DNA of 64,000 bases from Zingiber officinale (lineage: Eukaryota; Streptophyta; Magnoliopsida; Zingiberales; Zingiberaceae). A program made the translations under genes and the position numbers. Positions 11,472 to 24,264 of the stretch are shown here, in pieces. Numbering within the stretch: the stretch's first letter is position 1; every line of letters begins with the position of its first letter. Where the stretch lies: contig NC_055996.1 in assembly GCF_018446385.1 (NCBI RefSeq), forward strand, positions 126,404,532 to 126,468,531, given 5' to 3'. The notes under the pieces were generated by a model. The model searched no databases and was not told the DNA's origin. It saw only the letters and a list, made by a program, of their open reading frames with translations.

Positions 11472-12984
11472 TGTTAGGACCAAAAGTAGCTAGAGGGGGG
11501 GGGGGGGGGGAATAGCTTGTCGCGTTCGCTCGGTGCGCTTCGTTGCTTGGCGTTGCTTGTTTCTTCTTGAATGTGCAGCGGAAAATACAGAAACAAACAC
11601 AAAACGCTAACACTAGGATTTTACTTGGTATCCACCTCACAAGAGGTGACTAATCCAAGGATCCACACCAACGCACACACCCTCCACTATGAATAACACT
11701 CCTTTATGGTAACTACCAAAGGCGGAGAAGCCCTACAACACTCTCAATACAAGAAGAAGAAAGGGAAATACAAGTTAAGCAAAAGCTTACAAGATGTGCA
11801 GTAAAAACCCTAACCCTAACTTCTTCCTCTTGCAATAGATCCGCCTCTTGACTTGGAAAGCCTCCAAGAACCTTCAAGAACGGCGATCACGTGCTTGTAG
11901 AGAGCGTGGAGGAGCTGGAATGAATCTGAGAGAGCTGAAGAGATGCCGAAGACCACGCCCGCTGCGGCTTTAACGCCAGCGGTCGGATCCCGATCGATTC
12001 GAATGTTCCGAATCGATCGGAGGCTGGATCGATCCACGGATCGATTGAGCGCCTCCTGTCAGAAGCGCTGGATCGATCCACGGATCGATCCAGCGCTTAT
12101 CGCGCGAAGATCGTCGTCGGCTAATGATAGGCCTCGGATCGATCCACGGATCGATCCGAGCTCTTCCAGAAGAATCCGGATCGATCCACCGATCGATCCC
12201 GGCTGAATCGATCCACGGATCGATCAATTTTGCCCAAAACCAAGTCCCAAACCTCCCTAACCAACATCCGGTCAACCTTGACCTGTTGGTACATCATGCC
12301 TCGCATCTGGTCACTCCCTTGACCTGCCAGGACTCCCCACCAAGTGTCCGGTCAATCCCCTTGACCCACTTGGACTTTTACTCGTCGTGCCAAGTATCCG
12401 GTCACTCCATTGACCTACTTGGACTTCCACCAGATGTCTGGTCAACCTTGACCCATCTGGACTTCCTTCCTTGCCAAGTATCCAGTCAATCCTTTGACCT
12501 ACTTGGACTTCCCAACACCAGATGTCCGATCATCCTTGATCCATCCGGATATCCTTCCTTGCCTGGCTTCACTCACCAGGACTTTCACCTGGCTTCACTC
12601 ACTAGGGTTTTCCATCTGCCTAGCTTCACTCACTAGGACTTTCATCTGCCTAGCTTCACTCACTAGGACTTTCCATCTGCCTAGCTTCACTCACTAGGAC
12701 TTTCATCTGCCTAGCTTCACTCACTAGGACTTTCATCTGCCTAGCTTCACTCACTAGGACTTTCACCTGGCTTCACTCACCAGGATTTTCTTCTGCCTAG
12801 CTTCACTCACTAGGACTTCCTTCTGCCTAACATGCCAGTTAGGACTTCCCAGTCAAGTATCCGGTCAACCTTGACCTACTTGACTCTTCTTCGATCAATA
12901 TCTTATTGTCAAACATCTAAACCCAAACCAAGACTCAGCTTGGTTAACCAGGTCAACCTTGACCTGAGGGATGTTGCACCAACA
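11472..12984 (-). mobile_element. Family A solo LTR
   Basis: Termini TGTTAGGACC and GCACCAACA with a perfect 5-bp duplication GGATG (11467-11471, 12985-12989). It is 1513 bp, with an ATCGAT cluster at 11990-12230, the CTAGCTTCACTCAC array at 12560-12830 and a G run at 11497-11510. It formed by recombination between two LTRs. Confidence 0.92.
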
Positions 12985-13015
12985 GGATGGTCCCATAGGC
13001 GGAAAGGATAAATAA

Positions 13016-13310
13016 CTAGTCACTGTTTGCGGGAGAAAGATTTACCATGGATGGTCCCGTGGCCAGATAGGGTATATACCAATGGTCACTAACGACTCTC
13101 TCAACCATGCATGAGAGACCGGATATACTAACGATCACTGACAACTCTCTCAACCACGAATGGGAGACAATTATCGACAGGATATACCAACTGTTGCGGA
13201 CGACTCTCTCAACCACGAATAGGAAACACTGGTTGACAGGATATAGCAACGGTTGCTGATGACTCTCTCAACCATGAATAGGAGACAATGATCGACAGGA
13301 TATAACAACT
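13016..13310. repeat. Diverged tandem repeat (actctctcaaccacgaa)
   Basis: Four to five units of about 60-70 bp built on 'actctctcaacca..gaa.gggaga' and 'gacaggatataccaac', inside the Tekay-like LTR. Related single units lie before the nested LTR at about 11385-11470. Confidence 0.65.
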
Positions 13311-13896
13311 AAGGGTCTAGTAGGATCCTTGAAATACTATGCTATAGTATAATTCTACTAATGTATAGACATGAGCCTATATAACAAGTAAGAGTCTACT
13401 AGGATACATGATACCCTATATTACGATATGATCCTACTAGTATATAGGCGAAAAATAGACAATCACGTCCCCAAGTTACTAGTCACCTAGCATTAATATC
13501 TCGACTAATTCCATGGAATCATCTTAGATATAATAAACAACAGAATCAAGATCAAATAATCCTAGGGACTGATTTAGAGGGGGAAGCCTAGTGGAATATA
13601 CTACCCTTCTGCTATGGAGTGATTTCCATCAAGCATAGGTCAATATGATCTCACTAGCATATATGCCCTCGCACCAGTATACAACTATACTACTTATATT
13701 ATTAGTGGCCTATAGGCATGAGCCTAAGTATATAACCATACTATAACATAAACTCACGAACATAAGGAATAGACTTAAATAACAACAAAGGTCTATTAAG
13801 ATACTCAATTATCCTACACTACAGTATGAAATAATAAATAAAGGTTTACAAGATGTTCGATATCCTATACTATGGTATGATCATCCTAATAATAAA

Positions 13897-15218
13897 TGTT
13901 GGTGCGGGAAACATCCGACAGCCGAACCTGTGTTTTGATTATGGCAAAGGATTCAAAGTTAGGTTGTCTTGTTATCTAACAAGTTTGATGAGATTGCAGA
14001 AAAGTCCTAAGTGTATTTAGGCAAAAGTCCTAGCTGCGGTTAGGCAGGTGGAAAACCCTAGGTGAGGAAAAGTCCTAGCTGCGGTTAGGCAAAAGGAAAA
14101 ACCCTAGGGGGTGGTAATCCTAGGTCCTAAGGGGTGGTAACCCTAGGCGAAAAGTTTTGGCGGGTCGAGGGCTTCAGGCAAAAGTCCTAGAGTCGGGGAC
14201 TCTAGGTGGAAAGTCCTGGTGTCACGAACCAGGTGGAAGACTGGACGGGTCGAGGACCGGACGTTTAGCGGAAAGTCCTGGAACCTCGAGCGCTGAGCAA
14301 AAGTCTAGTTGTTATGGAGGATCGGTCTGGCAATAGGTATATTCTCTTGAGTGGAGTAGGTGAGGACGCATTCCCCGGCGAGGGAACAGTAGGCGTCGGT
14401 TCGACCTAGGGGTTCCGGTTGGAAATCCGAAGTCAGAACCAGACAGTCCGATGACTGTCAAATATTTATCTTAATCTTATATTATTATGCTTAACTCTGT
14501 TTTACATGATATATTTTATATTTTGGACTAACACATCTTACAGGGAGCAAAAAAGATATAAAGCCTCGGATGAACAGTACTCGAGGCGCCCTCCATGGAG
14601 CTTGGAGGTGCCTCAGGTGCACTAGCCGAATACCTCCGCGCAGCAAGGCAGAGGGCGCCCTCCATGGAGCTAGAGGCGCCCTAGACGGTGGGCAAAGGGC
14701 GCCCTCCATGGAGTTGGATGCGCCCTCAGGCGAATAAGCGGCGACCAGTTCGGAGCTCATCCACGCTACGATTTTGGCGGGATTGAAGGCGCCCTCCATG
14801 GTGTTGGAGGCGCCCTCCACGGGCTACTTAAGCTCAGTTCAAGCAGCAACAAGGTTACAACAAGAACTCACAACCATTCTTCCGTGTGCTGCTCAAAGGA
14901 CGATACGATAAAGCTGTAACAAGACACCGACGACCCGTAGCTTTAAAATTCTGTGTTTTCCATTGTCGGTATAATTTCATTACTGCTTTACTTGTATTTC
15001 AAATTGTAAATTTTCTAGCTTATAGTGATTGTCCAAAGTAAATGCTCAACGAACGTGGGTCTTGGAGTAGGAGTCACAACAGGCTCCAAACCAAGTAAAA
15101 CCAACGTGTCATTTCTTTTATTGCTTTTATTCCGCTATGTATTACTCGATTGCTTTAAACGAACGAAATAGTCACGAGCGCTATTCACCCCCTCCCCTGT
15201 AGAGCTTTCGATCCTACA
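13897..15218 (+). mobile_element. Solo LTR with GGCGCC motif cluster
   Basis: Starts TGTTGGTGCGGG, ends ATCCTACA, with a perfect 5-bp duplication ATAAA (13892-13896, 15219-15223). Length 1322 bp. A cluster of GGCGCCCTCCATGGAG units lies at 14585-14820, followed at once by CTACTTAAGC, a TATA-like position. The end has the family-wide 'ctattcaccccctcccctg'. It belongs to a family distinct from A and B. Confidence 0.9.
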
Positions 15219-17091
15219 ATAAATACAGAGTCAAATCATCTGCTAAGGGGTCTAGCAGAATATCCAATGTCCTACACTACGGTATGGTAATATCATGCAT
15301 ATCCATAAACACAATCATGAATATTAAATATAACTGCATAGCTATCAATAATAGGTCAACATATAAGGACAAATAATAAGGTATCAAAATCAAGAGTGAT
15401 ATAGGACAAACTTAAGATAAACAAGAAACTGCGACCTCATCAAAATATGGCAGTAACCAACCATGCATTATAATCAAAGTTATCAAGAAGATAAGCAGGA
15501 TCTACCCATCTCAACTATAGAATCATCATAACCATCTTCATCAAGAAAGTGAGGTTTGCTTCAATCTTGAATCCTACACATACAAGATACGAAGCAAAAC
15601 TACGTATAGTGTACTCCTAGTAACCACCAACAATATATGTAGGTCAACCATTTATTTTTCCCCTTTAATAACCATCTTAATATTCTTATTCATTGTAGCA
15701 AAACAACGAATAAAGATATATTAATCCATTTGCTAAACCATGATTTAATTAGTTCATCTTATTAGTTCATCTTCAACTTAACAATTTAATTCGTTCCAAA
15801 TGATAGTCTAATTAATCAATAAACTAAAAGATTATTAAGGTATTAATAATTATACTACCAATTAGTCATTTAATGTATTCTTATTAAGTTGATAACTCAA
15901 TTTACCTAATTCTAATCAAGATTCGATTTAATTAAAAATAAACTAATATCATCAATTCACTCCCATAATCAAATCAAGCAAATCCAAGCTTACCCTAATC
16001 CATCGGCAATACCTTCTCCAGTGGTGGTTCACAGTGGCTAGGTGGTGGTCAACGGTCGGAGCTCAGGCAATAGCACTGGTTGAGGAAGTCGAAGGCAGCA
16101 ATGTCACGGGCCTCCCATTGCTTCGGCACTTAGCGACGCAGAGGCTTCCGTGATGATGGCGTGCGAGGGAGGAGATCGAGACGCCGACATCGGCTTCTCC
16201 CAAGTCGAGTGCCTTCCCGGTTGAATGCATGATTCGACGACGTTGAGCAGCGAATGTTTCGGCTCGAACAGTGAAGGAATGGCACACACGACTACTCTTG
16301 CGCTGGGTCTGCATGGTGCAGGCATCGTCGAGGGTGGCAATGGATTCGCGGGACAAAAGGAAAATGCATGGATGCTGTCATCTTGCCTGGATGGAGGTGA
16401 CACCATCGGTTGGGGCACGCCAAGGCGGACGCGCTGTCAAGTGCGACGACAAATTCTCTATCGAGCACGGTAGCGGACTCGCTGTCGATCACGACGGCGG
16501 ACGTGTTGTTGAGTGTGCCGATGGAGAGGAGGAGAGGGAGGAGAAATAGCCGGTGGGTGCTAGTGGCGACCGCAGCGGCAACGATCCACGACTTCGGACG
16601 CACATGGAGAGGAGACGACGTCTTCTTCTCCGACGGTGACTCACGGCTGTAGGCGGTTGGCCCGAAGGGGAGGAGGACTAGAGGTGGGGCACCAGCCCCG
16701 GCTACTCGCGCGAACAGAGGCCAACGACGACAACCGATTGTTGGTTGTTGATTGCGCGCAGCGGCGACAACGCAGGTGCGCGAGAGAAAACGACAGAGAG
16801 AGAGAGGAAGAAAAATAAAACTTAGGTTTGATTAACTAAAACTTTAGTTTATATATCCAATTACCTCCCACTTTAATTGGGTATTCTAAATAAACTTTAA
16901 ATCTCATTTATCTCCATAAATTCTAAAACATCTCATTTAAAATCCAAAAGATTCCAATAAATTTCATAAATTCATATATTTCCTGATATTTATTATCCAC
17001 TAAAATATATTTATCTCCCATGAAATAATTTAATTATCTCAATCTTTAATTATTTTAAATCCTTAGCTATATTTTGGCATATTACAAGAAG

Positions 17092-17240
17092 AGTCAAGTA
17101 GGTTAAGGTTAACCGAATACTTGAAAGGGAATTGGAGGTTAAGCAAGGGCAAGACCAATGAGAAAGTTGACAAAAGAAGAAAATCCAAGTGGGTTAATGT
17201 TGACCGGACACGTGGTGTGAAAGTCTTGATGAGTGAAGCC
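17092..17240 (+). mobile_element. Family A-like LTR, second part
   Basis: Continues 10584-10772 with 'gaccgg' and 'ccaagtgggtt' motifs and ends at aagcc (17236-17240), where the next LTR begins. The remainder of this LTR was not found. Confidence 0.65.
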
Positions 17241-18277
17241 TGTAAGTACCCCGTGGTAGTTTTGATATGATCAACCAAGTTAAGTTAAACTCTGTTGTAG
17301 TTTAATGTCTTGTGTCTAAGTGTCTAGGAACTTAGGAGCGCAAAAAGTTGAGCAAAAGACACAGTTAGTGAGAAGGACGACACGGGAGAGAGCCGACAGA
17401 ATCGGTGTGTCCGAGGGATGAGGAGCTGCGGAAGAGTATGGTGGCGGATGAGAAGGAGACGCACGACATTTCTGAGGGATGAGATGCCAGAACAGAAGGT
17501 TGCTTGAGAAGGCCGAAAAATGGATTCGTGTAAGCCCTATTCTGGATGGCCAAAATCACCCAAACAAATGGAGCCAGAGTAGAAGACCTGGACAGGAAGT
17601 CAACCAAAAGTTGACTCTACTCCAAGTGCCCGGAGCTATTTTGGGCGCCTGAAGTCTGGGCGCCCGGATCACCCAAGGCAGCCAAGGTGCCTCGGGTACG
17701 AAGCCTGATCACGAGCTGGTTCAACCCGGTCCAGGCACCCGAACCCGATCCAGTCGCCCAAGTTAGAAATTTTATTGACAAGTCACATGTCACGATCTGT
17801 TACAACATGGATAAAATTCTATCGACACTTAGGTGCCTGGAACCCTTCCATGTGTCCGAAGCAAGGCTATAAATGCAGCCTTGATCTCAGTAGTTTAGAA
17901 CAACACTTGTAAACAATTCTCTTTTCTGTTCTACTACTTGCTTATGAGTTGTTAACGTTATAAGAGGTTGACACCCCAAGGAGTTTTTTAGTGAGCTTTA
18001 ACTGCCTTTGATTAACAATCTTCTGATTGCAAACCAAGTAAGTCTTTCTGTGTCTCTATCTTTAGTTAATTTACTTCTTATTTTTTTTGTACAAGTGTTT
18101 GGTTTAATTAAGCTATAAGTCCCGAAAGGTTTCCTTTTATATTTTTCAGGGCTATTCACTCCCCTCTAGCCTGCCGCTAAGGACCAACTAGTGGTATCAT
18201 AACAAGGATGCATCAGAAAGACTAATCGTCGACTGAAGCAAAATTAATGGTCAAACCAAGCCTCATCCTACCAAAGT
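17241..18277 (+). mobile_element. Family B 5' LTR, PBS and start of gag leader
   Basis: The LTR (17241-18190) starts TGTAAGTACCCC and has GGGCGCC/GGCGCC motifs at 17640-17760, a box CTATAAATGCAG at about 17868 and an end ccgctaaggaccaacta. A degenerate primer-binding site (TGGTATCATAAC) follows at 18192. Then comes leader DNA similar to 31865-31935, including the gag start region (atggtcaaaccaagcc). It is cut at 18278 by another LTR, and the rest of this element is not recognised. Confidence 0.75.
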
Positions 18278-18329
18278 GTTGGTGCAATTTTCCTAGGTCA
18301 AGGTTGACCAGGTTGACTAAGCTTGAATT
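18278..18329 (+). mobile_element. Family A-like LTR start, split by the copia element
   Basis: Starts TGTTGGTGCAATTTTCC and continues ggttgactaagcttgaatt. The copia element is inserted here, and the LTR resumes at 28191 with 'ttgactcaagcttgagtcg'. Confidence 0.8.
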
Positions 18330-19836
18330 TGTTGGAGTGTATACTGAAAGCCTAAGCTTTGTAAATATTCATTATGAATAAAGAATCACATTTGGTCAAA
18401 TTGTCTACATTTGTTTGTAGTTGTTCATCTAGTTTATATTGTAGATAACATAGTATGTGGTGTCACATGCAGAAGATGATGTTATCAGTACCTTATAAAT
18501 TATAAACAGTAGCTCACGACCAGAATGGAAAGGAACAAACCATTAGAAGATCGTAGTGTAATTAGGTATTAGTTTATCTTAACTATATAATTACACTAGT
18601 ACACTCAGAGTGTATTGAGTAGGACCATTTGAGGTCGTTCCTTTTATACTGACTTTATAAAGGAACAAAGACCTCAGTTATTATGGAAGTGTGTGCTCTT
18701 AATCCTAATATAATAACAAGCACATATATTTGATATTTATTTCTTTAATTTATCAATGAGTGAGATTTAGTTCGATGAATCAATAAGCTCGATAAATTGG
18801 GAAATGATATCACTTATAGTGTGTGTTGTTGATTATGGAAAGAAACTGTGTCCTAGAGATACTAGGTTGATAATGTCCCCAAGAGGAGCTCATAAGGATT
18901 GTCATGTTAAACCCTGCAGGTGGACTTAGTCCAAAATGACGATAAGGTTGAGTGGTACTACTCTTGGACTTAGATATTAATTAAATGAGTTGTCAGTAAC
19001 TCACTTAATTAGTGGACATTCAATATCTTAAACACAGGGAGACTAACACGCTCATAATAAGAAGGAGCCCAAAAATGTAATTTGGGATTGGTGCGGTAGT
19101 TCAATGATAGTTCTCTAGTGGAATGAATTATCATTGATAAAATTAAGTTGTGTGTTCGGGGCGAACACGGGATGCTTAATTTTATCGGGAGACCAAAACC
19201 AATTCCTCCTCTCGGTCCCTATCGTAGCCTCTTATTTATAGAGTTCTATATCCACCTATACCCACCTTCTATACCCACCCAATAGGGGCCGGCCAAGCTA
19301 GCTTGGGAACAAGCTAGGGCCGGCCTAGGTATAAAATTGGGTGGCCGGCCCTAGCTTGAACCCAAGCTAGTAGGGCCGGCCAAATTAAATTAAAAGAGAA
19401 ATTTAATTTTAATTTTTATTATTATGTGGAAGATATAATTTAAAGAGAATTAAAATTAAAATATCTCTCTTGTAAAAATATCTACAAAAGATTAAAGAAA
19501 GAGATTAGATCTCTTTCCTTATTTGTAGATTGGAGAGATGTTTTATTTTCTCTTTAAAAATTATTCACATGTTGATAAAATTAAAATTATAGAAATTTCC
19601 TTTTATCAACCATGAAGAGATTTTAAAGAGAAATTTTATTTTTTTAAAATTTCCGGAAACAAATTAGGAAGTTTTAATTGTTGATTAAAACTTGTCCAAT
19701 TTGTTCTCCAATGATGTGACCGGCCATGAGATTGTAATTTGGGAAATTTTATTTTATTTTTTTCAATTAAATCATGTCAAGGAAATTGAGGAAATTTTAT
19801 TGTAATTAAATTTCCTAATTTGCCTAGGCCAAGGAA

Positions 19837-19844
19837 TATAAAAG
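19837..19844 (+). promoter_or_regulatory. TATA box of the copia LTR
   Basis: TATAAAAG preceded by ccaaggaa and followed by gaaggggtg. The expected RNA start is about 25-30 bases downstream, close to 19865-19875. The same box lies at about 27284-27291 in the 3' LTR. Confidence 0.75.
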
Positions 19845-20415
19845 AAGGGGTGATGGTGCCTTCATGAGACACAACATCTATTATTCCTCTCCCTCTTTTG
19901 TTCCTTGGTGTGGCCGGCCATCCTCTCCCTCTCTTCCTCTTGTGGTGGTCGAACCCTTCTCTTCCATTGGAGCTCTTGTGGTGGCCGGATACTACTCGGA
20001 GAAGAAGAAGAAGAAGGAGAGAAAGCTAGCATCTCTTGGAGCTTGGTTAGTATTTTGGTTTTCCTCCTTGGTGAAGTTTTTCCTTTGTGGCCGAACCTTG
20101 CTTGGAGGAGAAGAAGGTGGTTGGTGGTTTCTCATCTCGGAAGATCGTTGCCCACACAACGTTCGAGGTTAGAAGAGGAATACGGTAGAAGATCAAGAGG
20201 TTTTTTTTCTACAAGGTATAACTAGTAATTTTTCTTTCCGCATCATGCTAGTTATTTATGGAAATAATACCAAATACAAGAGGCTTACGTTCTAGAATTT
20301 CGAATATGTTTTTCCGAAGTTGTGTTCTTTTGTTTTTTCTTTTCCTTGTGATTTGATTGTTCTCTTTGGTTAACCTAAAGTTATTTTAGGAAATTAAATA
20401 TTATCTTTCTATAAA

Positions 20416-20490
20416 AGGTTTTGTCTAGTCGGTGGTGGTTGCTCCCATATCCAAGAAGGTCATGTGCCTCGCCACGTCAGTACTGGGAAC
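20416..20490 (+). other. Conserved structured motif in the copia LTR
   Basis: Contains ggtggttgctccca, ccaagaagg and tgtgcctcgccacg. It can form an AGGT/GCCT hairpin with a 5-base loop, inside a GTGG/CCAC pairing. Close copies occur at 27864-27938 (3' LTR), 46331-46408 (solo LTR, reversed), 33436-33514 (gag-only element) and, decayed, 29868-29935 (reversed). Function unknown. Confidence 0.7.
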
Positions 20491-20743
20491 CAATTATGGA
20501 AATTAATATTTAATGGAATTAATAACTTAAGGAGACTTGGGTCGAACTTGTTAAGTTCCGCAGGAGATCCAAGTCAAAACCTAAAAGAACAAATAGATTA
20601 AGTTTTGGATCAAACGTGTTATGTTCCGCATGGCGATCCAAAATTTAATTTAAAAGAACACATGGTAGCCAGGAAAAGGTTCAGACCTTTGTACAAAATT
20701 TTTGTACAGTGGAACCTATAGGTTTTCCGAGTAGCAACCAACA

Positions 20744-21866
20744 ATTGGTATCAGAGCTAGGGTTTTGCCTCTGTGTATTTGGTATTTAGTTTAATTATGC
20801 ACATGTCATACATAATTTAGGCAGGATAATAGTAGGATGTGCTAACTTTGTGGATGCAGGATCCAACTATTATGGCTTTTAGTTATTATGTGTGTGATTG
20901 GACCCTTGGACATGTCAAGGGCATTAATATGTGTGTGCATGATTGTATTAAAATACAGTAGGAGCTGTATTTAGTTTTTATTAGGATTTTATTTTTGATC
21001 TAGATACATGTACATTCCTTTTATGGAATATAGGATCAAAATGTAAAATTCTATTTATGTCGCGGATCAAATCTTGCAAAGCGTGGAACCTTGTAAGGAC
21101 CAGAGGCGCAGCGGAACTAGGAGCAAGATGGATGCGACAGCTAGACCCGGAGGCGGTGGCCAAATATGGCAGCAGCTTGGGATGACAACACACGGAGGAC
21201 AATTAGAGATAAAAGCCATAATAGTTGAAAATTAAATTTTCTATTTATTGCTTTTATATTGTGCTGTGTGTGCATGTTAGTTTACAAGTATTAAGTAGGC
21301 TAGCATAGTTAAAATTACTCATTTATAAATAACTAAGTGGGAGAGGGATTTTTAAATAAATCTCATGGTCTCCATTACTGGTTTGTAAGTGATGCAAACA
21401 AGCTTGCGCGTTGGCTCTGAGTGCCTTCCTCCATAACGGATGAGCTTGTTTGTGGATCACTAGAACAGACTTCCATTTTTGGATGACTATAGGAAATTAA
21501 TTAAGAGCGTGTGTTCTTCCCCAACGGAAGGAGCATAATCTTATTAATGGACTTAGTGTCAAGTAATAGTACACACTTAGACACATCTAATAGTATCCTC
21601 CCCAACGGAGTCACTATTATTATTTGTGTGACCAAATAATACCAACTATTAATTTTATTTGTCAAAAAGTTAGGTTGACAAGATAATAAAATTAATGGGT
21701 TAAAACCCTCCTTTTACAAATGTTGAATTTGTATACGTCCACACTAACGTGGCATACAAAATTCACGGTGTGATGAGGTGTTGGTTAATTTAAAATAGTA
21801 TTGTTTGAGGAATCAATATTATTCTAAATTTAGAGTTCTGACCAAAAGTTATTTGTGATTCTTAGG
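20744..21866 (+). other. PBS and long untranslated leader of the copia element
   Basis: TGGTATCAGAGC at 20746-20757 is the Met-type primer-binding site, 2 bp after the LTR. About 1.1 kb of leader follows without recognisable coding, which is longer than in most copia elements. It holds several 'ccccaacgga' repeats (21500-21620). Confidence 0.8.
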
Positions 21867-22670
21867 ATGACTTTCAACCCACTGTCCATCATACTTCAAC
21901 AAAATAGACTTACTGGACCTAATTACATAGATTGGAAAAGGAACCCGGACATTGTTCTTACTGCTTAAATTTGTATTGACTGAACCTTGTCCCGATGCAC
22001 CCATCGGTGAATCAACCCAAGAGGAGATTGAATATCATAAGAGATGGGTAAAGGCGATGAGATGGCGCGGTGTTACATTTTGACTTCAATGTCAAATGTA
22101 TTGCAACATCAAGATTTAACCAACAACTTATGATATTATGAACAATCTCAAGGAACTCTTTGGTCATCGTGATAGGGCTTCTAGACAAGAAGCTATGAGA
22201 AAGATAATGACACCACCATGCAAGAGGGTACTCTGTGAGGATCATATCCTAAAGATGATGGCTTATCCGAATGAGATACAAATCCTTGGAGGAGAAATTG
22301 ATGGGAAATCCAGATCGATATGATCCTCCAAACGCTACCTAGAAGTTTTGAGCGGTTCCGTTTGAACTATAATATGAATAAGAGGATTTATTCATTAGGG
22401 AACTACTAACAATGCAGCCGAAGGATTATTTCGTCACAATTCTCAAATTCACTATCGAAAATGGTTCTACTTCTAAACCGAGAGGAAGAAGAAGAAGAAA
22501 CAAGTGGTTCAACAAAGAAAGTGAATAAATCTCAGTGTAAGAATGCTGGTGTGAAGAAGCCAAGGGCAAGTGCTTCATCTGCAAACAGTCAGGGCATTGG
22601 AAGGCGGACTGTCCTCGTAGGAATCAGAACAACAAAGGTATATCTCATGCTCTAGTTGTTGAAACATGTT
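21867..22670 (+). pseudogene. copia gag, decayed
   Basis: Begins ATGACTTTCAACCC, giving MTFNPLS and NRLTGPNYIDWKRN, a typical copia gag start. A TAA follows within about 35 codons, then pieces in other frames (NNLKELFGHRD at 22138-22200, then ITLEMMAYP-like DNA). The zinc knuckle CFICKQSGHWKADC is intact at 22571-22612 and in frame with the protease that follows. Gag would form the particle, but this copy cannot be made as one protein. Confidence 0.8.
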
Positions 22671-23608
22671 TAGCGGTGTTATCTACCAGCACCTGGTGTG
22701 TAGATACAGGAGCCACTGATCATGTCTGTAATTCCTTGCAGGGGTTTCAGGAAACCCGACAACTAACTGAAGGAGAGATTATCGTCTACATGGGCAATGC
22801 TACTAAGGTGGCGGCTGTTGCAGTGGGAGATGTCTACTTATCTTTTAGTAGAAATAGAAATTTGATTTTAAGAAATTGTCTTTATGTACCCAGTTTTAGA
22901 AAGAATTTAATTTCAGTTTCTAAACTGTTTTTAGATGGATATTCAGTTTCTTTCAGTAACGATGTAGTTATTAAAAGAAATAAAGTGATTATCTGTTCTG
23001 GTGCATTAGTTGGCAATTTGTATACTTTAAATCCAATTTCTTCCACAAAGCAAAACATGGAAATTTATAATTCATCTTCTAACTCAAATAAGAGAAAAGA
23101 ACCTTCAGAAATGAACCAAGCATATCTTTGGCATCTAAGGCTTGGTCATATTAACTTAAGTAGGATTCAGAGGCTTATAGCCGATGGACTTTTGGGTTCA
23201 TTAGAGTTGGAAAATTTTCCAACTTGTGAATCTTGCTTGGAAGGTAAAATGACCAAGAGGCCTTTTAAGGCCAAGGGGTATAGAGCCAAAGAAGTGTTAG
23301 AATTGGTTCACTCTGATTTGTGTGGTCCTATGTCTGTCCAGGCAAGAGGAGGTTTTGAATATTTTGTCTCTTTCATAGACGATTATTCAAGATACGGATA
23401 TATTTACCTAATGCGCCGCAAGTCCGAGTGCTTTGATAAGTTCAAAGAATACAAGGCTGATGTGGAAAAACGATTAGGTAAAAGTATCAAGACACTACGA
23501 TCTGATCGTGGTGGCGAATACCTCTTAGGAGAGTTTAGAAATTACTTATCAGAGGTCGGGATTCAATCCCAATTGTTCGCACTGGAACACCCCAACAGAA
23601 TGGTGTAG
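22613..23608 (+). pseudogene. copia protease, GAG-pre-integrase and integrase N-part
   Basis: The aspartic protease site DTGATDH starts at 22703. The GAG-pre-integrase domain has the His-Cys zinc site (WHLRLGH at about 23129, CESC at about 23225). The integrase core starts with HSDLCGP, FIDDYSRYGY and RSDRGGEY. The frame ends at 23608 because of a one-base shift near 23575-23600, just before the catalytic-Glu motif. Protease cleaves the polyprotein and integrase inserts the cDNA. Confidence 0.88.
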
Positions 23609-24254
23609 CAGAACGAAGGAATAGGACTCTTATGGAGATGGTTAGATTGATGATGAGTTATTCAGAATTACCAAATTCGTTTTGGGGATATGCTCTGGAA
23701 ACAGCAGTGTATGTTTTGAACTTAGTACCTTCTAAATCAGTTTCTTCTACTCCCATGGAATTGTGGAATGGGCGAAAACCCAGTCTAAGACATATTCGGA
23801 TTTGGGGTAGTCCAGCACATGTGCTGAAACCAGATGCTGATAAGTTAGAATCCCGTACAGAAGTTCGCGTATTTGTAGGATATCCCAAAGGAACGAAAGG
23901 TGGTTTATTTTATAGTCCTAAAGACCAGAAGGTCATTGTTAGCACCAATGCCCAGTTTTTAGAAGAAGACTATATAATGGATCACAAGCCTAGTAGCAAA
24001 GTAGTTTTAGAAGAAATTAGAGAGGACACGTCTACTTCAGTACCAACAGTACAAGATGAAGTACCACAAGAGACTGCAACACGTGTCACACATGATACAC
24101 AACCACATACAGTGCCTCGTCGTAGTGGGAGGGTTGTAAGGCAACCTGAAAGATTCATGTTTTTGGGAGAATCTTCAGATTTGATCCCGGGTAAACATGA
24201 ACCTGATCCCCGGACATATGACGAAGCACTCCAAGATATAGATGCAGTATCTTG
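23609..24254 (+). pseudogene. copia integrase C-part and linker
   Basis: In the shifted frame, the motif QQNGVAERRNRT is present directly after the break and carries the third catalytic residue (Glu). Then come LPNSFWGYALETAVYVLN, the WGSPAHVL region and FVGYPKGTKG, all standard for copia integrase. A linker with RRSGRVVRQPERF leads to the reverse transcriptase. A TGA at 24253 stands where Trp is usual and stops the frame 4 codons before the RT start region. Confidence 0.88.
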
Positions 24255-24264
24255 ACAAAAGGCA

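Larger units (their letters stand above)
10773..17086 (-). mobile_element. Large solo LTR, probably Ty3/gypsy Tekay-like, carrying two later insertions
   Basis: The flanks share AGAAG (10768-10772 and 17087-17091). On the minus strand it starts TGTAATATGCC and ends GGCATGAGA (expected CA changed to GA). Without the two nested LTRs it is about 3.5 kb. A TATATAA box lies near 16843-16853 (minus strand) followed by a CT-rich leader and a GC-rich stretch (16000-16800), as in Tekay/Del LTRs. The GC-rich part gives several overlapping ORFs that I regard as chance. A diverged 60-70 bp tandem motif (actctctcaaccacgaa) lies at 13016-13310. No internal domain remains, so it is a solo LTR. The lineage is inference. 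Confidence 0.65.
18330..20743 (+). repeat. 5' LTR of the copia element
   Basis: Starts TGTTGGAGTGTATACTG, ends AGCAACCAACA. It carries an inverted pair of GGCCGGCC-containing arms around aagctagcttg (about 19290-19385). The TATA box is at 19837-19844. A 102-codon ATG frame follows at 19864-20172, and a conserved structured motif lies at 20416-20490. Confidence 0.93.

Noticed and set aside
16063..16818. Cluster of overlapping ORFs in a GC-rich stretch
   Set aside because: Inside the leader side of a Tekay-like solo LTR. No domain recognised, and frames of similar length exist on both strands.
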